From an uncultured Paracoccaceae bacterium (GTDB taxonomy: Bacteria; Pseudomonadota; Alphaproteobacteria; Rhodobacterales; Rhodobacteraceae), in assembly GCA_937864535.1 (NCBI GenBank), contig CALMJS010000009.1, positions 1-42,211 of the forward strand: 42,211 nucleotides of DNA. The letters are read 5' to 3'. Made by a program: the position numbers and the translations under genes. The notes beneath the pieces are model-generated. The model had not been told where the DNA came from, did no database searches, and saw only the letters and a list, made by a program, of their open reading frames with translations. This document shows, piece after piece, positions 9,142 to 16,616 of this stretch. Position 1 is the stretch's first letter. The number at the start of each line of letters is the position of its first letter.

Positions 9142-10002
9142 TTATTCTTGTGGCAGGACGCTGCGCAAAACCTCGTCGAGCGGGGTTGTCTCAAACTCTG
9201 GCAGTAACTGTTTCAGCCGCTCCCCCGACAGCGCATGATCGGTGTTCCACAGATAGCGCATTTCCGTCAGTTCCCGCGCCAGCTCCCAGATCGGCCCCGT
9301 CAGACGGAACAGCCACCACGGAAATCGAACAAACCTGATGTCGCGGCCCCGCAGCTTTTCGATCCCGGATTTGAGCTCTAGCGCCGTCAGCGTATGGCCC
9401 GCAAACGGCACATCGACGAAACCGGGCAAGTCCTGTCGCATCTCCGCCAGCGCCACCGCCGCGCGGGCCCAGTCGGGCAGGTAGCACATCGCCTGACGGG
9501 TGTCTGCGGGACCGGGCAGCGTGATTTTGCCTTGCTCGATCGACCGGAGATAGACCGTCGACATGACACAGCCCTGCCCGTCGGGGTCGATGAAATTCCC
9601 GGCCCGCAGAATGATCGTCTGCACACCGCTGGCGGCATAGTCCTGTTCCATTTTCAGGCGGATTTGGCCCTTGCGGCTGACAGGTTTGGCGGGCGTTGTT
9701 TCCGACCAGATCCCCGGACGATCGCCAAAGTGATAGACATTCCCCGGCAGCAGAACCGTCGCACCCGATAGGCGTGCGGCCTCTGTCACCTGTCCGGTGA
9801 TCCGGGGAATGATAGTCGCCCAGTCGTGATAGTTGGGCGGGTTCAGTCCGTTCACGATCACATCGCAGCCCTTCGCCGCCTCGGTCATGTCCTGTGACTG
9901 GCGGTCGAACCGACGAACGGTCCAGCCTGCGGCCGCAAAGGCGCGGGCGCTATGTTTGCCGATTTTTCCCGAGGCCCCCAGTATCAATACAGTTCCGGTC
10001 AT
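9142..10002 (-). CDS. NAD(P)-binding epimerase/dehydratase family protein
   Basis: This 286-aa extended short-chain dehydrogenase-like protein starts with the Rossmann motif GASGKIG (residues 9-15). The usual Tyr-x3-Lys pair is not seen in its normal place: the expected region reads RKGQIRLKMEQDY, so catalytic activity as a classic epimerase is uncertain and an atypical or reductase/NmrA-like role is possible. It is divergent from a LysR gene with 91 bases between starts, so that regulator probably controls it. The family call rests on the N-terminal fold. The substrate is unknown. Confidence 0.8.
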   Translation of the reverse strand: MTGTVLILGASGKIGKHSARAFAAAGWTVRRFDRQSQDMTEAAKGCDVIVNGLNPPNYHDWATIIPRITGQVTEAARLSGATVLLPGNVYHFGDRPGIWSETTPAKPVSRKGQIRLKMEQDYAASGVQTIILRAGNFIDPDGQGCVMSTVYLRSIEQGKITLPGPADTRQAMCYLPDWARAAVALAEMRQDLPGFVDVPFAGHTLTALELKSGIEKLRGRDIRFVRFPWWLFRLTGPIWELARELTEMRYLWNTDHALSGERLKQLLPEFETTPLDEVLRSVLPQE

Positions 10003-10062
10003 TGCTCATCTCCAAATGGCTGTGATCCAGTCATCGCCCATCCAGATTTGAATTTGAATTGC

Positions 10063-10095
10063 ATGAATGTGACGGTCTGATATTCATTTATGAAT
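10063..10095. promoter_or_regulatory. candidate LysR binding region
   Basis: The half-site ATGAAT at 10063-10068 is followed by ATTCAT (10082-10087) and ATGAAT (10090-10095). The last two form a dyad (ATTCAT-TT-ATGAAT) that covers the LysR start codon. The region lies between divergent genes. Binding is inferred. Confidence 0.35.
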
Positions 10096-10990
10096 GACAG
10101 CACGACTGGACACCCTCGACTGGACCTACATTCGTTCGTTTCTGGCTGTCGCGGAAACGGGTTCGCTCACGGCCGCAGCCAAGGCAACCGCACAGAGCCA
10201 GCCAACGCTGGGCCGCCACATCAGGGCCGCCGAAGCCGCGCTCGGCACCGAACTCTTCGTCCGTGTGCCCAACGGCCTCGACCTCACAGAGGCCGGTCTG
10301 ACCCTGCTAGACCCCGCGCGGGAGATGGCAGCGGCCTACGCCCGGCTGGGCGCTTTGGCAGCAGGGCATAGTACGCGCATCGCAGGCACAGTTCGGATCA
10401 CGGCCAGCATCGTGGTGTCGCACTATATCCTGCCACGGATTATTGCCGCGTTGCGTCAGGCCGAACCCGCGATAGAGGTCGAACTGGTGCCGTCTGACGC
10501 CTCTGAAAACCTGCTCTATCGCGATGCGGATATCGCGATCCGCATGTATCGCCCGACGCAACTGGATATTGTCGCTCGCAAAATTGCCGAACAGCCTGTC
10601 GCTCTCTACGGGAAGCGCGCGCTGTTGGACCGTGTCGGGCATCCCTGCAGCCTTGAGGATCTGACCCGCCTGCCCTTTGTCGGTTTCGACCGCTCTGACC
10701 TGATCATTCAGGCCATGCGCCATATAGGAATGAGCGTGGACAGGCATTTCTTTGGCGTGCGCTGCGACGACCAAGCGACCTATTGGGAACTCGTCCGGGC
10801 GGGCTGTGGCATCGGGGCGATGCAAACCGTCATCGGCGATGCCGACCCGCGGGTCGAGAGGTTGCGGTTTCAGCCGCAACTCCCGACGCTGCCGGTCTGG
10901 CTCGCCACGCACGAGACCTCGTACAAAAACGTCAAGATCAAGCGGGTCTGGGATTTATTGGCAGTCCAACTCGGGCAGATGCTCGGTTAG
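10094..10990 (+). CDS. LysR family transcriptional regulator
   Basis: This 298-aa regulator has an N-terminal winged HTH at about residues 8-66 (YIRSFLAVAETGSLTAAAKA, then SQPTLGRHI) and a two-lobed periplasmic-binding-like effector domain from about residue 92 (GTVRITAS onward). The length is normal and the call is secure. It is divergent from the epimerase-like gene, the usual arrangement in which a LysR protein controls its neighbour. The start at ATG 10094 lies inside an inverted repeat, consistent with autoregulation. The effector is unknown. Confidence 0.93.
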   Translation: MTARLDTLDWTYIRSFLAVAETGSLTAAAKATAQSQPTLGRHIRAAEAALGTELFVRVPNGLDLTEAGLTLLDPAREMAAAYARLGALAAGHSTRIAGTVRITASIVVSHYILPRIIAALRQAEPAIEVELVPSDASENLLYRDADIAIRMYRPTQLDIVARKIAEQPVALYGKRALLDRVGHPCSLEDLTRLPFVGFDRSDLIIQAMRHIGMSVDRHFFGVRCDDQATYWELVRAGCGIGAMQTVIGDADPRVERLRFQPQLPTLPVWLATHETSYKNVKIKRVWDLLAVQLGQMLG

Positions 10991-11013
10991 CAGGGCCACC
11001 GCCATCCCGCATG

Positions 11014-12768
11014 TCAGGTATCGCTCTCGCCTGCAAAATCGGTGAGATCGCGGGTCGTCTCGTCGAACGGGGCCGGTTTGAAATCGACGCTAAAGCTGAA
11101 GAAGGACTCCGCCTCGTCAATCGTCACCTTGCCGCCGATCTGGATCGCGAACCCCTGCATCAGTGACCGACCCAGTCCGGACCCTTTGACCTGTTCAGGT
11201 GGCAGGAACGGCACCCCGCAGGAATTGACAACGGTCAACCGCGCCATCCCTTCGGCCTCCTGTGTGAGAGATATGGTCAACCGCGCCGCCTCATTTTCGG
11301 GTTTACCCATATATTTCAGCGCATTTGTCACGGCCTCGGAGGCGAGCAAGAGTAGCGGAACCGCCTGATCGGGATAGAGAGCAACCGGCGCATAGTCCGC
11401 CTGCACATCGACAACGCGATCATTCGGCAAACCGCTGGCCAAGGTGCCGTTGATCACCGACTGCAACAGGTCATTTGCCCAGACCGCACCGCTGTCGGTA
11501 CTGGAATAGAGTGCCTGATGCACCGCCGCGATGGACATGACACGGCCCTGTACCTCTTTGAGAGCGTTGCGCGCCTCGGCTGTTGCGGCCTTGCGGATTT
11601 TCATGTTCACGATCGAAGCGATCAGTTGCAGGTTGTTCTTGACCCGATGATGGACCTCTTTGATCAGCACGTTCTTTTCGTGGACCATACCTTCGAGTTC
11701 GGCCTCGTCCATGATCAGACGCTCGGCCAGTTCCTGCCAGGACTGGTCGATTTCCTCGAGTTCGCGGGCCAGTGCCCCGCGCCCGCGCAGCGATACGATC
11801 TGCCGGGTGGTCGAGAACTCGTCCATGTGTTGACGTAATTCGCGCACATGGCGCACGACCAACCGATCCACCGCCAGATGGGCAGAAATCAATCCGGCAG
11901 CGACCATCAACAGCGGGAAAATAAACGGCGAAATCGAAAACCAAGTGATGCCTTCGGCGGGCCAGCTGCCCATGGCATAGACCGCATCGGGGACGATCGG
12001 CACGATAGCAAAGGTCCGTTCGTCGCCATGGTTATTGCGATCGGTGAACGCCACCTGCGCCGGTCCGGCCAAGGCGGCGAGGCTGCGATCCTGCGGCAGG
12101 CGTTCATCCAGATTGTCGAACCCGCCACTTGAAGACAGGACCTGCCCCTCGCTGTTAAAGGTCACCAGATCGAGAGGTTCGAGCGCCTCCTCGATCTGCG
12201 CCTCCGCATCAATGGCAGAATGCGGAATAGACACCGCGACATAGCCCAGAAAATCTCCGTCGCGTTGCACCGGTGCGGTAGTCACAACGACAGAGGTGCC
12301 GGAAATCGGTGCCTCGAGATTCACCAGAACCTGCGGTTTGGTGTTCGAAATCATCGCCTCATAGGTCACGCCGCCGGACACATCGCGGCCAACTCCATCA
12401 GAGGCACAGCGCACAATGCCGCTGCGATCCACAAACCCCGCGAATGACAGTTGATCGTTTTCGACCATGACCCGCTGAAACAGGGCGTCACAGCCGTTGG
12501 GTGCCACAAATGGATCGCGGATCGCCTGCGCCAACAGCGCCGCGAGCCCGCCCACCAACCCACGGGCGGCGGCAATTGCCTGCGCCTCGCCTGCGGCGGC
12601 CTCTGCGGTCAACGCCAAGAGCGCGTTTTCCTGACGGCGTGTGTATTCATCGGTGATCTGCTGGGATTGAAGGATCGACATAATCCCGACTGGCAGGAGC
12701 GCGAGGGATATCACCCCCGCCAGCCGGACTGCTAACCCCCGTGGGCGCAGCAATTCCAAGAGGCTCAC
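11014..12768 (-). CDS. HisKA_2-type sensor histidine kinase of the general stress response
   Basis: This 584-aa membrane kinase starts at GTG, and the first four bases overlap the ecfG stop. TM1 is about residues 13-33, then a large extracytoplasmic sensing region (about 35-275, Cache-like by eye), TM2 about 280-300, a HAMP-like linker, and a HisKA_2 dimerisation domain with the phospho-acceptor in EVHHRVKNNLQ (H373 or H374). The ATPase domain has an N box ASEAVTNALKY and a G box KGSGLGRSLM. This kinase class phosphorylates PhyR in alphaproteobacteria. Its operon position behind nepR-ecfG makes PhyR (13596) the likely target. The signal is unknown. Confidence 0.9.
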   Translation of the reverse strand: MSLLELLRPRGLAVRLAGVISLALLPVGIMSILQSQQITDEYTRRQENALLALTAEAAAGEAQAIAAARGLVGGLAALLAQAIRDPFVAPNGCDALFQRVMVENDQLSFAGFVDRSGIVRCASDGVGRDVSGGVTYEAMISNTKPQVLVNLEAPISGTSVVVTTAPVQRDGDFLGYVAVSIPHSAIDAEAQIEEALEPLDLVTFNSEGQVLSSSGGFDNLDERLPQDRSLAALAGPAQVAFTDRNNHGDERTFAIVPIVPDAVYAMGSWPAEGITWFSISPFIFPLLMVAAGLISAHLAVDRLVVRHVRELRQHMDEFSTTRQIVSLRGRGALARELEEIDQSWQELAERLIMDEAELEGMVHEKNVLIKEVHHRVKNNLQLIASIVNMKIRKAATAEARNALKEVQGRVMSIAAVHQALYSSTDSGAVWANDLLQSVINGTLASGLPNDRVVDVQADYAPVALYPDQAVPLLLLASEAVTNALKYMGKPENEAARLTISLTQEAEGMARLTVVNSCGVPFLPPEQVKGSGLGRSLMQGFAIQIGGKVTIDEAESFFSFSVDFKPAPFDETTRDLTDFAGESDT

Positions 12769-13343
12769 CCCGCGAACCCTCCGCCACGGGCGGTCGTATT
12801 GACGACAGCCTCGGTGACGAGGTCAGTGATCGAGACGAAATCCTCGCCATCGGCACTCAGCAACTCGACCAGACGGCTGCGCCCGCGGTTGACGCGGCTC
12901 TTGATCGTTCCGACAGCGACGCCGCACATTTCGGCCGCCTCGTCATAGGAAAATCCGGACGCACCGATCAGCGACAACGCTTCGCGCTGTTCAACCGGCA
13001 ACTGTCGAAAGGCGACCATGAAATCCCCGAGCGCCAAAACCCCGTCATGCGCAGGCTTTTCCGACAGGCCCGCCGCGGCAATGCCGTCGGGATCGGCAAC
13101 CTCGCGGGCGGATTTCCGGCGGCTGGAATAAAAACTGTTGCGCAGGATCGTAAAGAGCCAGGCCTGCATATTCGTGCCGGGCGTGAATTTATCCAAATTC
13201 TTCCATGCCTTGACCAGGGTCTCCTGGACCAGATCATCGGCCTGCGCCCCATTGCGCGTCAACGACAGTGCAAAGGCGCGCATCGGCCCAAGGTGGGTCA
13301 CCAGTTCGTCGCGGGGATCAAGTCGAAGGGCATCATTGGCCAT
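12765..13343 (-). CDS. ecfG: ECF sigma factor of the EcfG (general stress) group
   Basis: This 192-aa sigma factor directs RNA polymerase to GGAAC-N16/17-CGTT promoters. Region 2 spans about residues 15-85 (AQADDLVQETLVKAWKNLDK). Region 4 spans about 125-178 (LPVEQREALSLIGASGFSYD, then GVAVGTIKSRVNRGRSRL). The start at ATG 13343 overlaps the end of nepR by 11 bases, the usual coupled arrangement; an upstream in-frame extension to 13421 only reads through nepR in another frame. The GTGA overlap with the kinase gene shows the three genes form one transcript. It is expected to be held by NepR until phospho-PhyR captures NepR. Confidence 0.93.
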   Translation of the reverse strand: MANDALRLDPRDELVTHLGPMRAFALSLTRNGAQADDLVQETLVKAWKNLDKFTPGTNMQAWLFTILRNSFYSSRRKSAREVADPDGIAAAGLSEKPAHDGVLALGDFMVAFRQLPVEQREALSLIGASGFSYDEAAEMCGVAVGTIKSRVNRGRSRLVELLSADGEDFVSITDLVTEAVVNTTARGGGFAG

Positions 13344-13488
13344 CTTTGACCTCGTCAAGTTGTCGCAACTGCGCCAGAAGATCGAGGAACCGGTCAGGGA
13401 CCTTTTCTTCGGCTTTGTCACGGAAGACCCGACGAAGGTTTTCCTTGATCTGTTGTTCGAGTGCTTGTTGATCGCGTCCTACAGTCAT
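13333..13488 (-). CDS. nepR: NepR anti-sigma factor
   Basis: This small 51-aa gene encodes the anti-sigma factor that binds EcfG and is released by phosphorylated PhyR. The translation begins MTVGRDQQALEQQIKENLRR and contains the NepR core: an amphipathic first helix (IKENLRRVFRD), the VPDRF turn and a second helix (LDLLAQLRQL). The ATG at 13488 follows a GGGAACAGGA ribosome binding region. Its TGA lies inside the ecfG start region (11-base overlap), implying translational coupling and matched stoichiometry. Position first in the operon, opposite phyR, is the classic arrangement. It is short and easily missed by gene callers. Confidence 0.92.
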   Translation of the reverse strand: MTVGRDQQALEQQIKENLRRVFRDKAEEKVPDRFLDLLAQLRQLDEVKDGQ

Positions 13489-13536
13489 TCCTGTTCCCGT
13501 GCCTGAACCGGTCTTCCAGATTTTTTACAGTTTACG

Positions 13537-13568
13537 GGAACCAAACGCCGCACTGCACGTTTGGTTCC
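13537..13568. promoter_or_regulatory. palindromic bidirectional EcfG-type promoter
   Basis: A perfect inverted repeat of GGAACCAAACG (13537-13547) and CGTTTGGTTCC (13558-13568) has a 10-base centre. On the plus strand GGAAC is 16 bases from CGTTT; by symmetry the minus strand has the same -35 and -10 with the same spacing. Both match the EcfG consensus GGAAC-N16/17-CGTT. It would drive phyR rightward and nepR-ecfG-kinase leftward. Confidence 0.88.
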
Positions 13569-13595
13569 AGAAAATACGAAAGGATTTCCAAAAAA

Positions 13596-14408
13596 ATGTC
13601 GACACAGGCCAAAGAGGTTCCCTTGTCCGTCACTGTGGCTGGCCTGCTGCCGTATTTGCGGCGCTACGCTCGGGCATTGACCGGCACACAGGCCACGGGC
13701 GACCGTTACGCGGCAGCAACGCTAGAGGCACTATTGACCGACCGCTCTGTTTTTGCTGCGAATATTTCGGCACGGGTCGCCCTGTTCAAGGCGTTTCACG
13801 CGATCTGGTCCTCGACGGGGTCGCATTTCGACGGCGACAGCGACGGTCTGGCCGCACGGGCGCAAAAGCATTTGTCGCGACTGACCACAAACAGCCGGGA
13901 GGCGCTGTTGCTGCGCACGATCGAAGGGTTCACCTACACCGAGATCGGCCAGATCATGGATATCACCGCCGACGAGGCTGTTGCCCTTTATGATCGCGCG
14001 ATTTCAGAGATGTCCGGCAGCATCGCCGGTTCGGCTCTGGTGATCGAGGACGAAGCGATTATCGCGCTCGATCTACAGGCGATCGTCAGCGACATGGGCC
14101 ACCGGATCACTGGCGTCGCGCCAACCCACAAAACCGCCGTCGCGCTGTTCCATCAGGACCGCCCAGACCTGATCCTGTCAGACATCCAACTGGCCGACGG
14201 GTCGTCGGGCATTGATGCGGTCAACGAGATTTTGAAAACCGCAGGCGATGTTCCGGTGATCTTTATCACCGCCTTCCCCGAACGTCTGTTGACCGGAGAT
14301 CGCCCGGAACCGGCGTTTGTCATTACCAAACCCTACACCGAAGAGCAGGTCCGCTCGGCCGTGTCGCAGGCGATGTTCTTTGCCTCGACCGAAACGCTCA
14401 AGGTCTAA
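13596..14408 (+). CDS. phyR: PhyR anti-anti-sigma response regulator
   Basis: This 270-aa central switch of the alphaproteobacterial general stress response has an N-terminal sigma-factor-like domain at about residues 12-140: a degenerate region 2, then a region-4-like segment with SREALLLRTIEGFTYTEIGQ. A receiver domain follows, with acidic residues E151/D152, phospho-acceptor D196 (LILSDIQLAD), T225 and K245 (ITKPYTEE). On phosphorylation the sigma-like domain sequesters NepR. The start at ATG 13596 is preferred to an in-frame start at 13461, which would run across nepR and the promoter. A strong terminator follows. It is divergent from nepR-ecfG-kinase. Confidence 0.95.
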   Translation: MSTQAKEVPLSVTVAGLLPYLRRYARALTGTQATGDRYAAATLEALLTDRSVFAANISARVALFKAFHAIWSSTGSHFDGDSDGLAARAQKHLSRLTTNSREALLLRTIEGFTYTEIGQIMDITADEAVALYDRAISEMSGSIAGSALVIEDEAIIALDLQAIVSDMGHRITGVAPTHKTAVALFHQDRPDLILSDIQLADGSSGIDAVNEILKTAGDVPVIFITAFPERLLTGDRPEPAFVITKPYTEEQVRSAVSQAMFFASTETLKV

Positions 14409-14430
14409 AGTCACCTCCTCCCGGTGGTCA

Positions 14431-14458
14431 GGGTGCCGAGTTTTCGGCACCCTTTTTT
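14431..14458 (+). terminator. Rho-independent terminator after phyR
   Basis: A 9-bp stem (GGGTGCCGA at 14431-14439 with TCGGCACCC at 14444-14452) and a 4-base loop are followed by six T. Confidence 0.9.
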
Positions 14459-14473
14459 ATTGGCGCGCGGCGT

Positions 14474-14509
14474 AAAAAAGCCCCGTCCGGAGGCAAGTCC
14501 GGACGGGGC
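14474..14509 (-). terminator. Rho-independent terminator for the DUF1328 gene
   Basis: On the minus strand, a perfect 12-bp stem (14509-14498 with 14491-14480) and a 6-base loop are followed by six T (A run at 14474-14479). It lies about 45 bases behind the DUF1328 stop. Confidence 0.88.
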
Positions 14510-14555
14510 AGGTCAGGGGCGGAGGGACAGCCACCCCCTTGGGACAACGGCCTGA

Positions 14556-14729
14556 TCAGAGCGGCGGACGACCGCGCAATGCCCGCGCCGCCATGGCGAC
14601 CACGAACAAAATCAGGAAGATAAAGAACAGGATCTGCGCGATCCCGGCCGAAGCACTGGCCAAACCGCCAAAGCCAAACAAAGCCGCAATCAGCGCGATC
14701 ACAAGGAACGTCAAAGCCCAACCGAGCAT
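14556..14729 (-). CDS. DUF1328 family small membrane protein (YtjA-like)
   Basis: This 57-aa protein has two transmembrane helices (about residues 4-22 and 28-48) separated by a Gly/Ala-rich turn ([11 protein letters not shown]), then a short basic tail (RALRGRPPL). This is the typical DUF1328 architecture. The ATG at 14729 follows AAGGAGAG; the in-frame extension to 14879 lacks homology. An EcfG-like promoter (14780-14807) lies upstream, so it is probably a general stress regulon member. A molecular function is not established for the family. Confidence 0.88.
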   Translation of the reverse strand: MLGWALTFLVIALIAALFGFGGLASASAGIAQILFFIFLILFVVAMAARALRGRPPL

Positions 14730-14779
14730 GGGAACTCTCCTTTTTCGCTGCGCCGGGATCAGACCCGGCATTTGCAGAA

Positions 14780-14807
14780 CCAACCCCGCCACCGCCGGAT
14801 TGGTTCC
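14780..14807 (-). promoter_or_regulatory. EcfG-like promoter for the DUF1328 gene
   Basis: On the minus strand, GGAAC (14807-14803) is 17 bases from GGTTGG (14785-14780). This differs from the CGTT -10 consensus at the first base. It is about 50 bases before the start codon. Confidence 0.6.
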
Positions 14808-14830
14808 GCAAATCGGCAAAGTTTTTTTTC

Positions 14831-14858
14831 GGAACCATTCGTCGTGGGTCCCCGTTGG
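14831..14858 (+). promoter_or_regulatory. EcfG-type promoter for the DUF883 gene
   Basis: GGAAC (14831-14835) is 17 bases from CGTTGG (14853-14858), matching the EcfG consensus. It is 32 bases before the DUF883 start codon and back-to-back with the leftward DUF1328 promoter. Confidence 0.8.
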
Positions 14859-14890
14859 TTTCGCAAATCCATCAAACAAGGAGAGCCATC

Positions 14891-15205
14891 ATGGCCACCG
14901 CAAAACCCGCTGATACCCCCGACGTCATGGCCGAACTAGAGGTGCTACGCGCCGATATGCGCAAGCTGGCGGAAACGCTGGGCGAGGTCGCCGCCGTCAA
15001 GGCGCAGGCCGCCAATGACGCTGCCGCCGACGCGATGACACAGGCCAAAGCCGCGGGCGAACGTCAACTGGCCCGCGCCAAGGATATGGCCAGCACCGCC
15101 GCCACCGACGCCGAAGAGATGATCAAGGCAAATCCTGCCAGCGCCGTGGCGATTGCCGCCGGTGCGGGTTTTGTCGTCGGCATGCTGACCTCGCTGCGCC
15201 GCTAG
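14891..15205 (+). CDS. DUF883 family protein (ElaB/YqjD-like)
   Basis: This 104-aa protein has a long Ala-rich amphipathic helical region (about residues 8-78; LEVLRADMRKLAETLGEVAA). A C-terminal membrane segment follows (PASAVAIAAGAGFVVGML) that ends in the basic RR. This is the usual DUF883 layout; E. coli ElaB/YqjD are tail-anchored, stationary-phase, ribosome-associated proteins. The ATG at 14891 follows AAGGAGAG; the longer in-frame start at 14855 overlaps the promoter. It is under an EcfG-type promoter and paired with a membrane protein starting one base after its stop, so it is likely stress-induced. Confidence 0.88.
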   Translation: MATAKPADTPDVMAELEVLRADMRKLAETLGEVAAVKAQAANDAAADAMTQAKAAGERQLARAKDMASTAATDAEEMIKANPASAVAIAAGAGFVVGMLTSLRR

Positions 15206-15206
15206 G

Positions 15207-15515
15207 ATGTCGTTCGTCGGCCATCAAATCGAACAGGCCGCTCGGCGCACCGGCCTGACCCTGCTGGGGGCGGGATGCGCAATCGTTGCGGCCGCCCTCC
15301 TCGGCTGGTCACTCTGGGCGTGGCTGGCAATCGCGGTCGGCGTGATCGCGGCAACCGCGCTGACCGGCGGTATTCTGGCGCTGATCGCTGCGGTCATTTT
15401 GGCCTTGGCCCACCTACCGCACCGCCCCAAACTACCGCCGCCACCTGCGCCAACCCCCTATGCCGCAATGCTCACGGCCTTTGTTCAAGGGTTGCAGGCC
15501 GGTCGGTCACGCTAG
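15207..15515 (+). CDS. small membrane protein, holin-like (YqjE-type neighbour of DUF883)
   Basis: This 102-aa protein has two close hydrophobic segments (about residues 17-37 and 39-67), a Pro-rich stretch (PKLPPPPAPTP) and a short amphipathic C-terminus. The pairing with a DUF883 gene mirrors yqjD-yqjE and similar phage-holin-like families; this is inferred from context and topology rather than a firm motif. It starts one base after the DUF883 stop, so it shares the stress promoter. Its last nine bases overlap the convergent methyltransferase gene. Confidence 0.8.
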   Translation: MSFVGHQIEQAARRTGLTLLGAGCAIVAAALLGWSLWAWLAIAVGVIAATALTGGILALIAAVILALAHLPHRPKLPPPPAPTPYAAMLTAFVQGLQAGRSR

Positions 15516-16616
15516 GGGATCAGTCTGGAACAGCTGAATGCGCAGGCCTCCGTGCGACACGGGGGCCTGTGCTGGTTTGAACGGCAGCCCCGTCGCATGG
15601 GCCAGAGCCGCGTCGCTGGTGATCAGACCGACCCGCCATCCCGCGAACCGTTCCATCAGCGTTTTGCCCAGCGCCCCATAGACCGCATAGAGCAGTTTGC
15701 GTTCGCCGATGCGCGCACCATAGGGCGGGTTCACGATCACCAGACCGGCAGGACCATCGGGCCGCGGCAGGTCGCTGACGGCGTGATGCGCGATCGTTAC
15801 CCAATCGCCCACCCCCGCCCGTCCGGCATTGGCGCGGGCCATCTTGACCGCGCCGCCATCCCTGTCAGAGCCGTAGAACGCTTGCCCCGGTTGACGCGTG
15901 ACGGTCTGCTTCATCACTGCAAAGGCCGTGGCATCAAAGGTATTCAGCTGTTCAAAGGCAAAGGACCGCGTCCGCCCCGGCAATAGCCCTGCCGCGATCT
16001 CTGCTGCCTCGATCACAAAGGTGCCAGAGCCGCACATCGGATCGACGACCGGTTCATCGCCGGTATATCCGCACTCGCGCAAAAACAGGGCAGCCAGATT
16101 TTCGCGCATCGGCGCCTTGCCCACAGCCTCTTTGTGCCCTCTTTTGTGCAGGCTCTCGCCCGAGGTATCGACACTGATGGTACACAGGTCGTCCTCGATC
16201 CGGATTTTCAGTGCGATCGGCGCGTCTTCGGCAAAGGTTGCATCGAATTCTTCGCGTAGCGCGGTCTCGACCCGCTGACGCGCGGCCTTGTCGTGGTAAA
16301 TCTTGGATTGGCGACAGGTCACTTCGACCTTGAGCGGGACGCCTTTGGGCAGAATATCTCCCCATGGGAATTTACGGGCCCGTTTGTCCAGCTGAGCGAG
16401 GTGCATGGCGCGAAACGATCCGATCCGGGCCAAGACCCGCGCCGCGCCCCGCAACACGAGGTTCGCACGCCAGACATCGGGCCACCCGCCCTGAAAACTG
16501 ACCCCGCCGGCCTGAACGACAGGATCGGGAAAACCGGCATCCCGGATTTCACAGCGCAGTGCGTCTTCGAGACCCGGCGCGATAGAGACAAAAATTTCAA
16601 ATGGGGTATCGGTCAT
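15507..16616 (-). CDS. THUMP-domain class I RNA methyltransferase (RlmL N-terminal-like)
   Basis: This 369-aa protein probably makes N2-methylguanosine in RNA. An N-terminal ferredoxin-like/THUMP region (about residues 5-155) is followed by a Rossmann methyltransferase domain. That domain has the SAM-binding motif VDPMCGSGTF (residues 191-200), an acidic motif GSDRDGGAV, and the catalytic NPPYG (296-300). This matches the RlmL m2G2445 module without the RlmK half, as in many alphaproteobacteria. A tRNA substrate (Trm14-like) cannot be excluded. It is convergent with the holin-like gene, with a nine-base overlap. Confidence 0.9.
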   Translation of the reverse strand: MTDTPFEIFVSIAPGLEDALRCEIRDAGFPDPVVQAGGVSFQGGWPDVWRANLVLRGAARVLARIGSFRAMHLAQLDKRARKFPWGDILPKGVPLKVEVTCRQSKIYHDKAARQRVETALREEFDATFAEDAPIALKIRIEDDLCTISVDTSGESLHKRGHKEAVGKAPMRENLAALFLRECGYTGDEPVVDPMCGSGTFVIEAAEIAAGLLPGRTRSFAFEQLNTFDATAFAVMKQTVTRQPGQAFYGSDRDGGAVKMARANAGRAGVGDWVTIAHHAVSDLPRPDGPAGLVIVNPPYGARIGERKLLYAVYGALGKTLMERFAGWRVGLITSDAALAHATGLPFKPAQAPVSHGGLRIQLFQTDPLA

